A stretch of 64,000 nucleotides of DNA from Fragilaria crotonensis (lineage: Eukaryota > Bacillariophyta > Fragilariophyceae > Fragilariales > Fragilariaceae): contig JAKSYS010000002.1 in NCBI GenBank assembly GCA_022925895.1, positions 1 through 64,000 of the forward strand, written 5' to 3'. Numbering within the stretch: the first letter of the stretch is position 1; the number at the start of each line of letters is the position of its first letter. Below, piece after piece: positions 54,834-64,000 of the stretch. Under the pieces are notes generated by a model. That model worked only from the letters and a program-made list of their open reading frames with translations, made no database searches and had not been told where the DNA came from. A program made the translations under genes and the position numbers.

Positions 54834-55275
54834 GATGAGGTTTCTTTGGGTGGGAGGGAGTTTTGCAGATCTGTCACTCGACCCTCCAGATGATGATGGT
54901 TGGTGGTGACTGGTGCACAGCGAGGAAACCCAAGGGCTGACGCCGGTTGGACAAATTCCTCCACAATTTCTACCACACAATAAATACCCTGTGTACATAC
55001 TCGTGTATAGCGTATGTAGCGTACTACGAGTTCATAGGACAACATGCCAGGCAAGAACAATAGTAGTTACCAGTACTGGTACATGGGTGGACTGCCAGTA
55101 TACGGTATGCATGTAACATAGTAGGGGGGATGCATGCATAATATGATCAGGGTTTGACAGTACGTCCCCTGTGGTCACCGGAATAGTATAGTACACTAAC
55201 GCCTCGGAGAGTCCCTCTTTAGTATACTAATAGTACATAGTACTTCTACCTTCGTACTCCAGAGTACCAAACTAG
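54834..55275. other. Spacer before the minisatellite
   Basis: About 440 bp, GTAC-rich, with the variant sequence TATACTAATAGTACATAG near 55212-55230 that resembles the repeat units which follow. No gene. Confidence 0.4.
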
Positions 55276-55682
55276 TGTACTATTAGTGTACTATTAGTGT
55301 ACTATTAGTGTACTATTAGTGTACTATTAGTGTACTATTAGTGTACTATTAGTGTACTATTAGTGTACTATTAGTGTACTATTAGTGTACTATTAGTGTA
55401 CTATTAGTGTACTATTAGTGTACTATTAGTGTACTATTAGTGTACTATTAGTGTACTATTAGTGTACTATTAGTGTACTATTAGTGTACTATTAGTGTAC
55501 TATTAGTGTACTATTAGTGTACTATTAGTGTACTATTAGTGTACTATTAGTGTACTATTAGTGTACTATTAGTGTACTATTAGTGTACTATTAGTGTACT
55601 ATTAGTGTACTATTAGTGTACTATTAGTGTACTATTAGTGTACTATTAGTGTACTATTAGTGTACTATTAGTGTACTATTAG
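55276..55682 (-). repeat. 37 perfect copies of an 11-bp repeat; tail of the LINE
   Basis: The unit TGTACTATTAG (plus strand) repeats exactly 37 times in 407 bp without a mismatch. On the strand of the adjacent LINE this is (CTAATAGTACA)n and lies at the element's 3' end. LINE families with short tandem tails are known (for example the I and CR1 groups), so the repeat may be the retrotransposon tail, possibly expanded. Variants (TATACTAATAG) follow at 55683-55700. Confidence 0.9.
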
Positions 55683-55705
55683 TATACTAATAGTATACTA
55701 AATGC

Positions 55706-55766
55706 ACATGAAGGCGCGCCCCGCGCGTCGTTCATGTTCTTAGTTCTTTTCGCCCGTAGGGCGAAA
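55706..55766. other. Two hairpins at the LINE 3' end
   Basis: One hairpin pairs ACATGAA (55706-55712) with TTCATGT (55731-55737) around a GC-rich core. The next pairs TTTCGCCC (55748-55755) with GGGCGAAA (55759-55766), loop GTA, followed by eight T. LINE reverse transcriptases often recognise 3' stem-loops in their own RNA, so these could be the recognition structure. That is inference. Confidence 0.6.
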
Positions 55767-56008
55767 TTTTTTTTCTATCATCTTCATGTAGAATTGCTGT
55801 TTCAGTGTGGAGAAGAAGTGCATATCAGCACATAGATTATCAAAATCTAAGACTGATGCCTACTGTTATCAAAACTGATTTTACAAAATTTGCAGCACAT
55901 TTTGTTGCAAGTTTTGTGTGACAAGCCTGTTTACCATCAAAACAAATTGTTAATTTATATTTATTAGTCATAAATGAGGAACATTCATAATGTGTAGAAA
56001 TCTGCTTA

Positions 56009-56370
56009 TCAGGTTTTCATCATACAGTCAAACAAATGCCTGAGTGTCTAATCATGAGCATAACAATCATTCTACTACACAACATTGTGCAATGAATGTC
56101 ATTCCTTGGGCTTCAAATTAGGGACACCTTCTGGATTTGCCCCATCTTGGGCTGCAATCACAATTTCTGACATGGACAAGAATGACAGCTGCTCATCAGG
56201 TTTTCATCATGCTGTCAAACAAATGCCTGAGTATCTTACTATCAGGTGCATTGACAACAATCATTCATTGAATGTCATTCCTTGGGTCTCAAACTGGGGA
56301 CAAGCAACTGCCAATTTTGCCCCATCATGTGCTGCAATCACAATCTCTGACATCAAGGATATCAGTACTA
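56009..56370. repeat. Imperfect tandem duplication (~187-bp unit) in the LINE 3' region
   Basis: Copies begin with TCAGGTTTTCATCAT at 56009 and 56196. Both continue through TCAAACAAATGCCTGAGT, an AATGTCATTCCTTGGG part and GCTGCAATCACAAT, with substitutions and small indels. It lies between the last coding part of the LINE (56589) and its tail. Confidence 0.8.
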
Positions 56371-56588
56371 AACTCTTCATTACATGTTTATAACCGATCT
56401 ATTTCTAGGTCGGTGCGTTTCATGGTGCTGGCCTCACGGGCGGGCGAACAGGTTAGGGGCAGATCGAGACAAAAAAGCAATAGCTTGCAAGCTATGTAGC
56501 AGCGGGAAGATAACTATCTCAAGCGTGGAAGGCACCGAAGAGAGTTCAAAGAAGCAAATGCATAGTGCATTGCAGCAGAAGGAGTGAG

Positions 56589-57857
56589 TCAGACACCATC
56601 GACAGGCGATGACCTCCTGTAGTAGGATGTGATGGACGATTGTTGAAGTATGTGGGGCACGGAGGGTTGATCAGAAGGCAGCAAAGCCGGACCGGAGGGT
56701 GCCTCATGTTGTAGTTGAGCATAAGGAAAATATGTTGAAAGAAGCTGTTGTCTTGCTCCCTTCGCAGAGGAGTGGAAAGTAGCGAGACGTGCGAGCCGAA
56801 GCCATCGTTGTCTCTGCCGGGGAGACTGGCGGAGTCGCGTCTCCAGAGGTAGAGTAAAGTAGCTCTGCAGAATAGGTGAGAACGTGTGTTGCAAAGCATT
56901 TAGTTGGGATATGGAGTGGTTTAGCGCGGCATGCACAATGAGAAGACTGTCAGATCCATATTCATGTAGAACTTCATTTCTACTCTTCCAGATGGCGAGA
57001 GTATAATCTTGGACTGCCGAGATCACCTTAGTTAAGGTTTTCTTGGACTGACAACGGCGATCATGTTGGTGCATCCGTTGTATGTCCGCCGTGGGATATA
57101 TAAGGCCCCAGTCCAGACTTACAAAACCACGAAACAGGTGAGTCCAGCCAATGTTTGTTTGACTCTCAAGTGCCTGATCGATCGCTGCCTGAATGTCATG
57201 GCCGGAGTCCCCAGGTGTCAGAACGATGGGATCTAATGGAGTCTTTGTCCATGTTTGGATGACTCGAAGGAGGAAGGTCCCAGCGTCGCCAGATTTGGAC
57301 AGAACTGTTCGTAACAACGGAATCGCTGCGTCGTACCGAAACTTCTGTGCACGTGGGTCAATGCATGTAAGCATGTGGATAAAGTCTTCATCCTGGTGGC
57401 AGTATGGGCAGCAGCGTGCAATTTCCTGAGTATTCCCTTTGGACCCAAATTTAACTCGTTGCGAACCAAGATGGAGCCAATTGTGCACAATTTTTGACCG
57501 GGTGACCGGGTTCGTGAGGTTCGGTTTCCGAGCACAGGTCATAAAATCATCCCATGCAATACAGGACCAGGTGTGGTCAGACCATTTGTACTTTCGCTGG
57601 AGAAAGGTGCGATGGTGGGTTAAACTGATACACTCGCGAAGTCGTGCCACATAGTGCGATGAAATTATGTGTTGGTCATATTGGACGGCAACCTCAAGGT
57701 TCCGAGGAATCAGTGGGACGGAGAGCGTGCGCTCAGCTTCATGCAGCTCCTGCCTCTGTAGTTGAGTAGTAGCCATGGTGTCGCATAAAACATTGAGTTG
57801 CGCGGGAAAAGGAAAGTTTCTCCGAGGCAGTCGTTTGTTCTTGATGACTGTGCACAT
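56589..57857 (-). CDS. LINE C-terminal region with zinc motif
   Basis: Starts in the family motif PAQLNVLCDTMA and contains the cysteine/histidine motif CCPYCHQDEDFIHMLTC (zf-RVT type), as in many LINE C-termini. The stop is at 56589-56591. It is in a different frame from the RNase H part. Confidence 0.8.
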   Translation of the reverse strand: MCTVIKNKRLPRRNFPFPAQLNVLCDTMATTQLQRQELHEAERTLSVPLIPRNLEVAVQYDQHIISSHYVARLRECISLTHHRTFLQRKYKWSDHTWSCIAWDDFMTCARKPNLTNPVTRSKIVHNWLHLGSQRVKFGSKGNTQEIARCCPYCHQDEDFIHMLTCIDPRAQKFRYDAAIPLLRTVLSKSGDAGTFLLRVIQTWTKTPLDPIVLTPGDSGHDIQAAIDQALESQTNIGWTHLFRGFVSLDWGLIYPTADIQRMHQHDRRCQSKKTLTKVISAVQDYTLAIWKSRNEVLHEYGSDSLLIVHAALNHSISQLNALQHTFSPILQSYFTLPLETRLRQSPRQRQRWLRLARLATFHSSAKGARQQLLSTYFPYAQLQHEAPSGPALLPSDQPSVPHILQQSSITSYYRRSSPVDGV

Positions 57858-58377
57858 GATTCAAACGAACGTGCTCAAGCACGTGATGCGCAGAGCTCAT
57901 GGTAGACAAGAGATCGGCGTGGTTGGGGAGCCGTCGTATGGGGATAAGATCTCGGATAGTCTTGACATTGCTGATCGCGCCGGTGCTATCGACATACAAA
58001 CGAAAAGTACAGCAAATGTCAACTTGATGATACGTGGCGAGTTCATCCACATATAAAATGAGGGAGGCAATTGCAGCAGCTTCGCTGCGGAACGAACTTT
58101 GACATCTGTGCCATCCATCCACCGGACCAGCATTAAGAACGAGTTTTTCGCGGCCAGGAGAGCATATGATCCAAGAGAACGAGCCGTTGTGGTGTCGTTT
58201 GCCCCCATCTGTTCCAATTCGCAGTGTGCATGGAGTCTGGAGATATTGGAGCAGCGCTTGTTCCGCATCGCACTCTGCAAAGGTGTGGGATGAGATAAGT
58301 CTGCGCTCCGCTGGGGGTAGTTGTTGTATCCACTCGGCAAAGGAAGTGGCTGGAGGTGGTATACTTGCAAAAGGCAC
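57739..58377 (-). CDS. LINE RNase H region
   Basis: RNase H signature residues are visible: D in GTDGG, E in FRSEAAAIASL, D in YVDSTGAI and H in HVHSHQ. The open frame is offset from both neighbours, showing two frameshifts in this copy. Confidence 0.8.
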   Translation of the reverse strand: MPFASIPPPATSFAEWIQQLPPAERRLISSHTFAECDAEQALLQYLQTPCTLRIGTDGGKRHHNGSFSWIICSPGREKLVLNAGPVDGWHRCQSSFRSEAAAIASLILYVDELATYHQVDICCTFRLYVDSTGAISNVKTIRDLIPIRRLPNHADLLSTMSSAHHVLEHVRLNHVHSHQEQTTASEKLSFSRATQCFMRHHGYYSTTEAGAA

Positions 58378-59590
58378 TTGTCGAGCTCGTCGCTATCAAA
58401 ATATGGCAGCCCTCGACGTCAGTTGGGACTGCCTGAGACGGGATTGTTGCTGTGTACCAATTGGGTTTGACCTCGTAGAAGACCGATTCCCGTAACCTAG
58501 TAGAGACCAGGTGTTTGGGAAAGTGAACCGAGATATGGCGTTCGTTTGTCGCATCTCCCCTTGGTATCGAGGGATCGCTGCGATACAGGTTAGAGTCCCA
58601 TATCATATTGCCCCATCGCATCGTAGACTCCGCTGTCCAGGAGCCCAGGGGAGTGAGAAGACAAAGAGAAGAAGTAGTTGCCGATGAGTGTAGTAGATGT
58701 CGTAGAAGCCTGCGCCACAATCCGCATTGGTAGCTTGTTGGTTGCTCCTGCCGTGCGAAAGTGATATGACTTACACGATCCGGAATCGGATATCCTTTCC
58801 ATGTGCATGGATGTATCCTGAGCCCATCCGCGGTCGCAATGTCGCTTACGGTTGTGACACCAAGGAAGATTCGTACCAAATTGAGATCGATTAATTCCTG
58901 TTTTTTAAGTCCCATTGTAATAGCCATGTCCATGAGCAGAGAGTCGCCCTCTCGAGAGATCAGGGGTAACCGATTCTTTTTTACATATATCGAAATGTTG
59001 TGCTCGGCACAGAACTTCCTCAGGTGGAGTATCCAACAGTCGGTAAGATACGTTAATTCAATTTGTGGGGACGATAGGAGATCAAACGAAACCCCGGATT
59101 CAATTTGCAAATGACGGAGCGAGATTAACATAACCTGTCCCACTTTATGTTGCGTGCCCACATAATCGATAAATGATTGAATATGTGTCAGGCCTTGCTC
59201 AACTCTTAGATCAATGAGACCGCACCCAAACACCGAGGAGGGTGCAAACGCCACAGCATGAGGATAGTGTCGATTGTACCCCAATTTGTTCAATATACTT
59301 GCTGTCATAAGCGACTGTATTTTGTGTAGCGTACCGCTTGACATCGATGTTATGGGAAGCGAGTATCGAACGGACGGAAGGTAAAAGGAATTGTAGAACA
59401 ATTTTGACATTGCAGGGGAGAGGGAGGATTGTAGTAGACGCCGCGCCATGCCGTCCACTTTAATCCTCAGCGTAGCTGCATGTTGCGCAAATGTACCCGT
59501 GAAGTTCATGTACACTCCAAGACCTTTCAACTCGGTATCATTCGAGTGCTGACGAATAATATGATACTCGGGGTTGGTGCCGCTGGTCAT
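58133..59590 (-). CDS. LINE region between RT and RNase H (thumb/connection)
   Basis: The frame can be followed upstream as GGSLNLSKCSWTLQYWHWTK leading to LLMTSGTNPEYHII, the typical RT palm-thumb transition of such LINEs, and LGVYMNFTGT. It begins in a frame different from the RT core, so a frameshift separates them near 59720. After about 58390 the reading frame is no longer the coding one. Confidence 0.75.
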   Translation of the reverse strand: MTSGTNPEYHIIRQHSNDTELKGLGVYMNFTGTFAQHAATLRIKVDGMARRLLQSSLSPAMSKLFYNSFYLPSVRYSLPITSMSSGTLHKIQSLMTASILNKLGYNRHYPHAVAFAPSSVFGCGLIDLRVEQGLTHIQSFIDYVGTQHKVGQVMLISLRHLQIESGVSFDLLSSPQIELTYLTDCWILHLRKFCAEHNISIYVKKNRLPLISREGDSLLMDMAITMGLKKQELIDLNLVRIFLGVTTVSDIATADGLRIHPCTWKGYPIPDRVSHITFARQEQPTSYQCGLWRRLLRHLLHSSATTSSLCLLTPLGSWTAESTMRWGNMIWDSNLYRSDPSIPRGDATNERHISVHFPKHLVSTRLRESVFYEVKPNWYTATIPSQAVPTDVEGCHILIATSSTSAFCKYTTSSHFLCRVDTTTTPSGAQTYLIPHLCRVRCGTSAAPISPDSMHTANWNRWGQTTPQRLVLLDHMLSWPRKTRS

Positions 59591-59639
59591 AAGAAGTGGT
59601 GGATCATACTTAGAGATTGGAAGGAGATGAGGTCGCCCT

Positions 59640-60990
59640 TTAGTCCAATGCCAGTATTGCAGGGTCCACGAGCACTTCGATAGATTCAGGCTGCCGCCTG
59701 AGATATGAAGAAGCGATTCCCACAGTTGTCCCGCCCTTCGTAGCTATTTGTTCGACGAGGTCCTCAACCGAAAGTTCTCCCTTAGCGTCGAGGATGCCTT
59801 GATTTGTATCGTCCACAAAAGCGCCGACGCGCCATTTCGCACTGAATTCATTCCACGGATCCTGGAACGCCAACCCGGGAATATCGTCTTCATCGGATAT
59901 GCGATCGAGTGCGTTTAGTAGTATCACTACTAGGCCCAGCCATATGGCTGGCGAGGCACCGCTGCCTTGCCCGGTGCCAAAGAGTGGTTCCGTTTCCGTG
60001 CTCGAGTATTCCATCGGAGAGATGCCATACGCGTGTTTAACCAAATAGCGCATGAGCCTCAGTGTCTCAGCCTGACATTTGATAGCATTTTCTGGCATTC
60101 CCAGGCGCCGACAAGCTAACATGCCCAGTGACGTAACAATGCGGTCGTAGCACCCTGTCGCGTCATTATCCATGTGAGCACTGTTCGCCTTTGTTTGTCG
60201 AATTAGATCCTTCTCCAGCCTAGCAAGGAAGAGGGCATCGGTTGTCATTCTGCGAGGTCGCGATCCATGTTGTTGATCATTTAACGCCTGAGCTTGCTCA
60301 GCATTTTTTACCATTCTTCGGCCGTAAATAATTTTTAGAAAAAGATTGTAGTCGGCCTCGAAGAGGTGGATCACTCTTAGTCTGGTTAGGTACGGTCGGC
60401 CAGCATCTTTTTCAATGAGTGGTGTCACCGAGTGAGTCCATCGATCAGGGGCAAAACCATTTGTAATAGGCAAATTCAGTAGATCGGTGTGCAGGGCTGC
60501 TACGTCCAGATCAAGGATTGCCGTCCGATAGTGCCCAAGGTGTCGACCAGATGGGGAGGTGGATGTTGATTCCTTCCATGTTTTGACGGAGTTGATGTAC
60601 TGCTCAGGTGTGATGGTCGTATCAATGGAGTCCACTGAGTCGGGACGTTGACATTCCTCCAAAAATACTCTAAGTTCGCGCTGCATTGGGATGCCAAGAT
60701 GAGCGATGCAATCCCCTTTGATAATGGCCGAGGCAGTCTCCGTCAGTCCATTATAGCCAACCATATCAAATAGCTCGCCGTGCCCAAAGGGTGTATCCTT
60801 CGCTTGTCTGAACCAAGATCGATTGTAGCGAAGTAGCTCATCTTCAATGGCATCGTCGCAGTCGAGTAGTGTCTTATATTCCACCGAAGTTTTGTCCGAT
60901 TGGGCCATTGCAATTAGTTGGGTAGGAGATACAGTACCATCGGCATCGCAGAACCGCGATGCCACTTTGTGGTCTTTAACGCCTGATGGG
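59640..60990 (-). CDS. LINE reverse transcriptase core
   Basis: Contains RT motifs: PSGRHLGHYRTAI, SVTPLIEKDAGRPYLTRLRV, GSRPRRMTTDALFL, the fingers/palm DNDATGCYDRI, GTGQGSGASPAIW, and the active site FVDDTN (family xVDD). It continues in frame from the endonuclease across the nested MITE. Confidence 0.88.
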
Positions 60991-61562
60991 CAGGGGTGTC
61001 CTATTTAAGGCGACCGGGCCGGCGCGCCTAGCAGCGCCTTAATTAGTTAATATAGGCGCTTTTTTGGACCTTCAAAAAGGCGGTGTAAGGCGGTGGGGGT
61101 TAGGGGTTAGGGTTTTGGGGATTTAGAGTTAAGGTTTATGACTGTACAGTGCAGCTGCAACGCTCATCCCCACTTCAGTCCATCAAGAAAATGAAACTGC
61201 CAACAGACCTCACAGCTCACCATGAACAATCATGGATGTAACTTCAATTGTTTCAGCTTTTTTCACTGCAACAGTTGAGTTCCAAGTCCAAATTAAGCAT
61301 CTGGCTACTGGCTACGGATATACTGGAGTACTGTACAATATGGTACTGTATCCATGTTTTTACTGTATGTTGTTTATAATCTACTGGAGTACTGTCGTAC
61401 TATGCTACGAGAGTGCTCCGTACAAACTTACACGTACAATTCTACGCGATGGTATGTTTGTAGCGTAGAATCTACAGGACCTTATTTAAGGCGCTTTTTC
61501 AAGGCTTCAAAAAGGCGATTGGCCCCAAAATTAAGGCGCCCGCCTTAAATAGGACACCCCTG
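60991..61562. mobile_element. Non-autonomous hAT-like MITE nested in the LINE
   Basis: 572 bp with 22-bp perfect terminal inverted repeats starting CAGGGGTGTCC and ending in AAGGCG. The flanking 8-bp direct repeat CTGATGGG (60983-60990 and 61563-61570) is the target duplication expected for hAT. Both ends carry several copies of the subterminal motif AAGGCG in both orientations, likely transposase binding sites. No transposase is encoded; an internal frame (61232-61468) has no match. A telomere-like GGGGTTAGGGTT stretch lies near 61100. Confidence 0.93.
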
Positions 61563-63354
61563 CTGATGGGACAAAAAGCTTTGACAATCCGCCAGCATGA
61601 GTCCCTGCTTTCATTGACGCGTGAATGACACGAAAGGGTGTGCGCATATTTTCGACATTTATAAGGCGTTCCATTCTACGAATTTTTTTGTCATTTTCCG
61701 TTCGAGCACCAGCCTTGATCTCATCCTCCGAGAATTTCAGATTATGATAGCTTTCCAGAGTACCCAAGAGGTGAACCGCACGATGATCATACGCAGTGTT
61801 GCGTATGGTGCGAAGCAGTTTTATTGCCGCCTTCCATTTCTGTTTCAGGGATACAGCATCAGAACCGAGGTCGTTGTCTGCAGGGTCAATGTTAAGAGAT
61901 TGGAGTCGCAGTCGAAGCTTTGCCAAGGCAGATTGAAGACACAGACTCTTTTCAACTTCTCTCAGACGAAGATGCCAGTAGCGTGCAAGGAGCCCAGCTT
62001 CTCGCAGTTTTGGTGACCATGCATACTTCCCAGCCGGGCGTCGTGCCTCTTTTTCTGCATGAAGCATTCCTCGCGTCACATCTCTATCAATAGCATCAAA
62101 GCATACTTTACATTGCGCGGACGTGAGAGTGGGGGCCACTGTTGTGAGGCCCTTCACTCGATCCCAAAGACGATGATCATCTGCGTACTGCTTGAAAGCA
62201 GTAAGGTATCTATCAACAGATGGTTGATCTTCGGAACGAAGGACTCGTGCTTTCGTAGGAGCGATGGAGGCAACCGAGCCCATCAGCTTGGTAAAGTCGA
62301 GATCAATGAAAAGACCGCGGTGTTTCGAAAACACACCATTATCATATGCATTGTAACCTGCACGACAGATAGCCGAGGCAACTGCAGCTGAGCCAAACAT
62401 GAAGTCAATGCGCCTGTCCACCCCATACTTGTACGTTGCTGGCGGATCTGACGGGCCAAGGAGATGGAGGTCGGTGAGCGTACATTCGTCGATGAGATGC
62501 GCAAGACCGAAGTGTTTGTCTTGACCCAGCGTCTCATTTGCATCGAGAGAAACGATCACGTCATAGCCTTTGGATTGCAAATTATTAACAAAGAGGATAA
62601 TATCAATAATGAACTGTTTGCGAACATTCGGGTTGGATACTCCTTGGGAGAGGAGAAGGGAATGTTGCTGGTCAAAGAATCCGAATCCACCGGTTGGTTG
62701 TTGTCGGGGACTGCGATACGCCGTAAGAATGGCGAGACGTTTACCTCGCTTTCCAAGATAGCATAAACCTGACCACCTTCCAAGGCCTGATGGATCAACG
62801 AGGGGTATGCCTGTACTGCAGGATGACCATCGGCCTGTTGTTGCCATAAAAGTTCCACCTGGTTGGTAGCCACTGGAGCCAGAAGTATAGGTTTCGGGCA
62901 GTGTACTGGACGAACACGCACTGCGAGCCGAGTGGAAGTGATTTCCTATCGGACTCTGCAGGCTTCGGCGAACAGATGGCTGAGAGAAGTCCAAACCGGG
63001 ATCTGCCCAACAGAAAGTGCCAACTTTGAGTTGAGCCATACTAGAGACGTACAGAGCAATCTCGTCAACATCCTTTCTGAGACCATCTATGTTCTGAAAA
63101 TAAATTCGATGAAGTTCTCCCGGATCATCGTGGATAGAGTCGCCCCACGTGTCGTCTGGTGGTGTCGTGCTTGTAGGGGACGTTGGAAAGAAATCAAACA
63201 AGGTGTTTGCTTTGTTTGTCGGGAGTGCGGGTGATGCAGGGTTGGAGTCAGATGAGTCATACAACCGCTGCTGACTGTCTAGAGGGGCACAGATGGTATC
63301 GCTCCCGGGAGCAGTAACCAAATGTGCCAACGCGAGGGCGTGAAAGACTAACAT
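61563..63354 (-). CDS. LINE endonuclease (APE/EEP fold), ORF2 start
   Basis: From ATG 63354. Endonuclease marks include YFQNIDGLRKDVDE (the N of the first motif), VIVSLDANETLG, RRIDFMFGS and SKHRGLFIDLDF (near the SDH motif). The upstream ORF1 stop TAG (63348-63350) overlaps the ATG of this frame within ATGTTAG. Confidence 0.82.
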
Positions 63355-64000
63355 GGGTCCCCTCCCCCTGAGCCCGTGATTTCATTGTATTGGAGGCTCA
63401 AGGTGGATGTGGATGGTGACTTTGTTGGAGTTTCCGCTGCGCGGCGTTTGAGGGGGTTGGATTTCTTTGGTGTACCGAGGAGATCCAGGGTAGAGCCGCT
63501 ATCGGACTCAGGAGGAAATAGGAGTATACCTTGCATGCCGTGATGGATGTCATTCGGAAGTAGGTGGGGAGAGGGCTTCTGTCGTGGCCAAGGTGGTGGA
63601 GCATCGTGTTTGGCAGCTGTTGATGCAGATTGTGAACTAGTTTTCAATGTTGGCGATGTATGGTCCTTTCTCACCATGATTGCCTTAAACATGTCCTTGA
63701 TTTCCTCCAGCGATGATTCGAACTTGTCAAGCCGACTGTGAGCAGAGGCTGCGGTCAACCCGGATTGTGACGAAGAACGTGATGCTTTGGACTTCGCTGA
63801 CTTCGATGCAGTGGGAGAGTCAACAGAGTTTGTTCCCGACCGAAGGGCCAGTTGAGCTTCAAGAATCTCAATGCGCTTACGTTGGTTGATCTCCGTGGAG
63901 TTCACTTTGGTTGTCGTCTTTCCCTTTGTGTTCGAAAGCCAAGTTTCCTGAAGGGGTTTCTTCCATGCAATCGACCCCTTGGGAAGAGTAGCGCCTGCGG
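63348..64000 (-). CDS. LINE ORF1 with coiled coil, partial
   Basis: The frame is open to the window edge. After GSIAWKKPLQETWLSN comes a helical/coiled-coil part (INQRKRIEILEAQLALRSG), a Ser-rich linker and a second helix (LDKFESSLEEIKDMFKAIMV), then a Pro/Ser-rich end. ORF1 proteins of LINEs bind RNA; no zinc knuckle is seen in this part. The product continues beyond 64000. Confidence 0.75.
   Translation of the reverse strand, partial: AGATLPKGSIAWKKPLQETWLSNTKGKTTTKVNSTEINQRKRIEILEAQLALRSGTNSVDSPTASKSAKSKASRSSSQSGLTAASAHSRLDKFESSLEEIKDMFKAIMVRKDHTSPTLKTSSQSASTAAKHDAPPPWPRQKPSPHLLPNDIHHGMQGILLFPPESDSGSTLDLLGTPKKSNPLKRRAAETPTKSPSTSTLSLQYNEITGSGGGDPC

Larger units (their letters stand above)
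55276..64000 (-). mobile_element. LINE (APE endonuclease, RT, RNase H), several breaks, runs off the window
   Basis: A non-LTR retrotransposon on the minus strand, more than 8.7 kb, its 5' end beyond position 64000. Order from the 5' side: ORF1, endonuclease, RT, thumb region, RNase H, C-terminal zinc motif, a 3' untranslated part and the tandem-repeat tail. The RT-bearing ORF has frame changes between RT and thumb (about 59700-59740), between thumb and RNase H (about 58380-58400), and after RNase H (about 57800-57830). A 572-bp MITE is nested in it. The presence of APE plus RNase H in one ORF fits the I/Tad/R1-related groups. The copy cannot be active. Confidence 0.9.

Noticed and set aside
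55276-55682. CRISPR-like array
   Set aside because: The repeat units are contiguous with no spacers, and the host is a eukaryote.
55748-55774. Bacterial-type intrinsic terminator (hairpin plus T run)
   Set aside because: It looks like one, but the context is a eukaryotic LINE 3' end, where a hairpin has a different likely role.
56085-56393. Plus-strand open frame across the 187-bp duplication
   Set aside because: The frame differs between the two copies, so it is not a conserved repeat protein; it lies in the LINE's 3' region.
61232-61468. Possible protein inside the MITE
   Set aside because: A 78-codon hydrophobic frame with no transposase-like feature in a non-autonomous element.

Overview
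The window reads as nuclear DNA of a diatom, most like a pennate diatom of the Phaeodactylum type. The signs are a fucoxanthin-chlorophyll type antenna protein with a bipartite plastid leader ending in an ASAFAP-like motif, other leaders of the same type, a DUF6824 protein, a Ty1/copia element of the diatom CoDi kind, compact genes with a few short GT-AG introns of about 50-110 bp, and dense gene packing on both strands. No bacterial, organellar or viral replicon is present. The species is an inference from gene content.

Layout. 0.4-6.6 kb: a plastid-type DUF493 protein, a decayed Bud20/ZNF593 zinc-finger gene, an Lhc antenna gene and an ALKBH7-like dioxygenase. 7.2-12 kb: a type II membrane glycosyltransferase-like protein, a small three-exon unknown gene, and a phytanoyl-CoA-dioxygenase-like protein fused to propeller-type repeats. 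12.5-14.5 kb: two related bZIP genes facing away from each other. 14.6-25.8 kb: PIG-P (four small exons), a RING + BRCT protein, PEX12, a seven-exon RAD16-like remodeller with a PARP-type zinc finger, and a cathepsin-L-like protease. 26.5-27.7 kb: an RluA-type pseudouridine synthase. 28.25-36.32 kb: one recent but broken Ty1/copia element with near-identical LTRs. 36.7-54.8 kb: a CID (RPRD-like) protein, a PDZ/Cys-rich secretory-type protein, an acidic unknown, TGS1, a DUF6824 protein, a C3orf33-like membrane protein, an MTHFS-domain protein, a Nudix hydrolase, tRNA-Ser(CGA), a PDZ-PX protein and CMS1. 55.3-64 kb: a long minus-strand LINE running off the window, interrupted by a 572-bp hAT-like MITE and ending in a 37-copy 11-bp tandem repeat.

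Functions fall into DNA repair and nuclear RNA (RAD16-like, BRCA1/BARD1-like, CID, TGS1, CMS1), organelle proteins (Lhc, DUF493, MTHFS-domain, ALKBH7, PEX12), and stress or CO2-type transcription control (paired bZIPs plus several perfect TGACGTCA sites). No operon-like coordination is seen beyond shared intergenic promoters. Several host genes (Bud20-like, the dioxygenase tail, TGS1, CMS1) carry frame or stop problems. Some may be assembly errors, one of them lying in a 9-base homopolymer, so RNA or read evidence should be checked before calling them pseudogenes. Introns were placed by eye from GT-AG signals, reading-frame closure and family alignment remembered from knowledge; no search was run.
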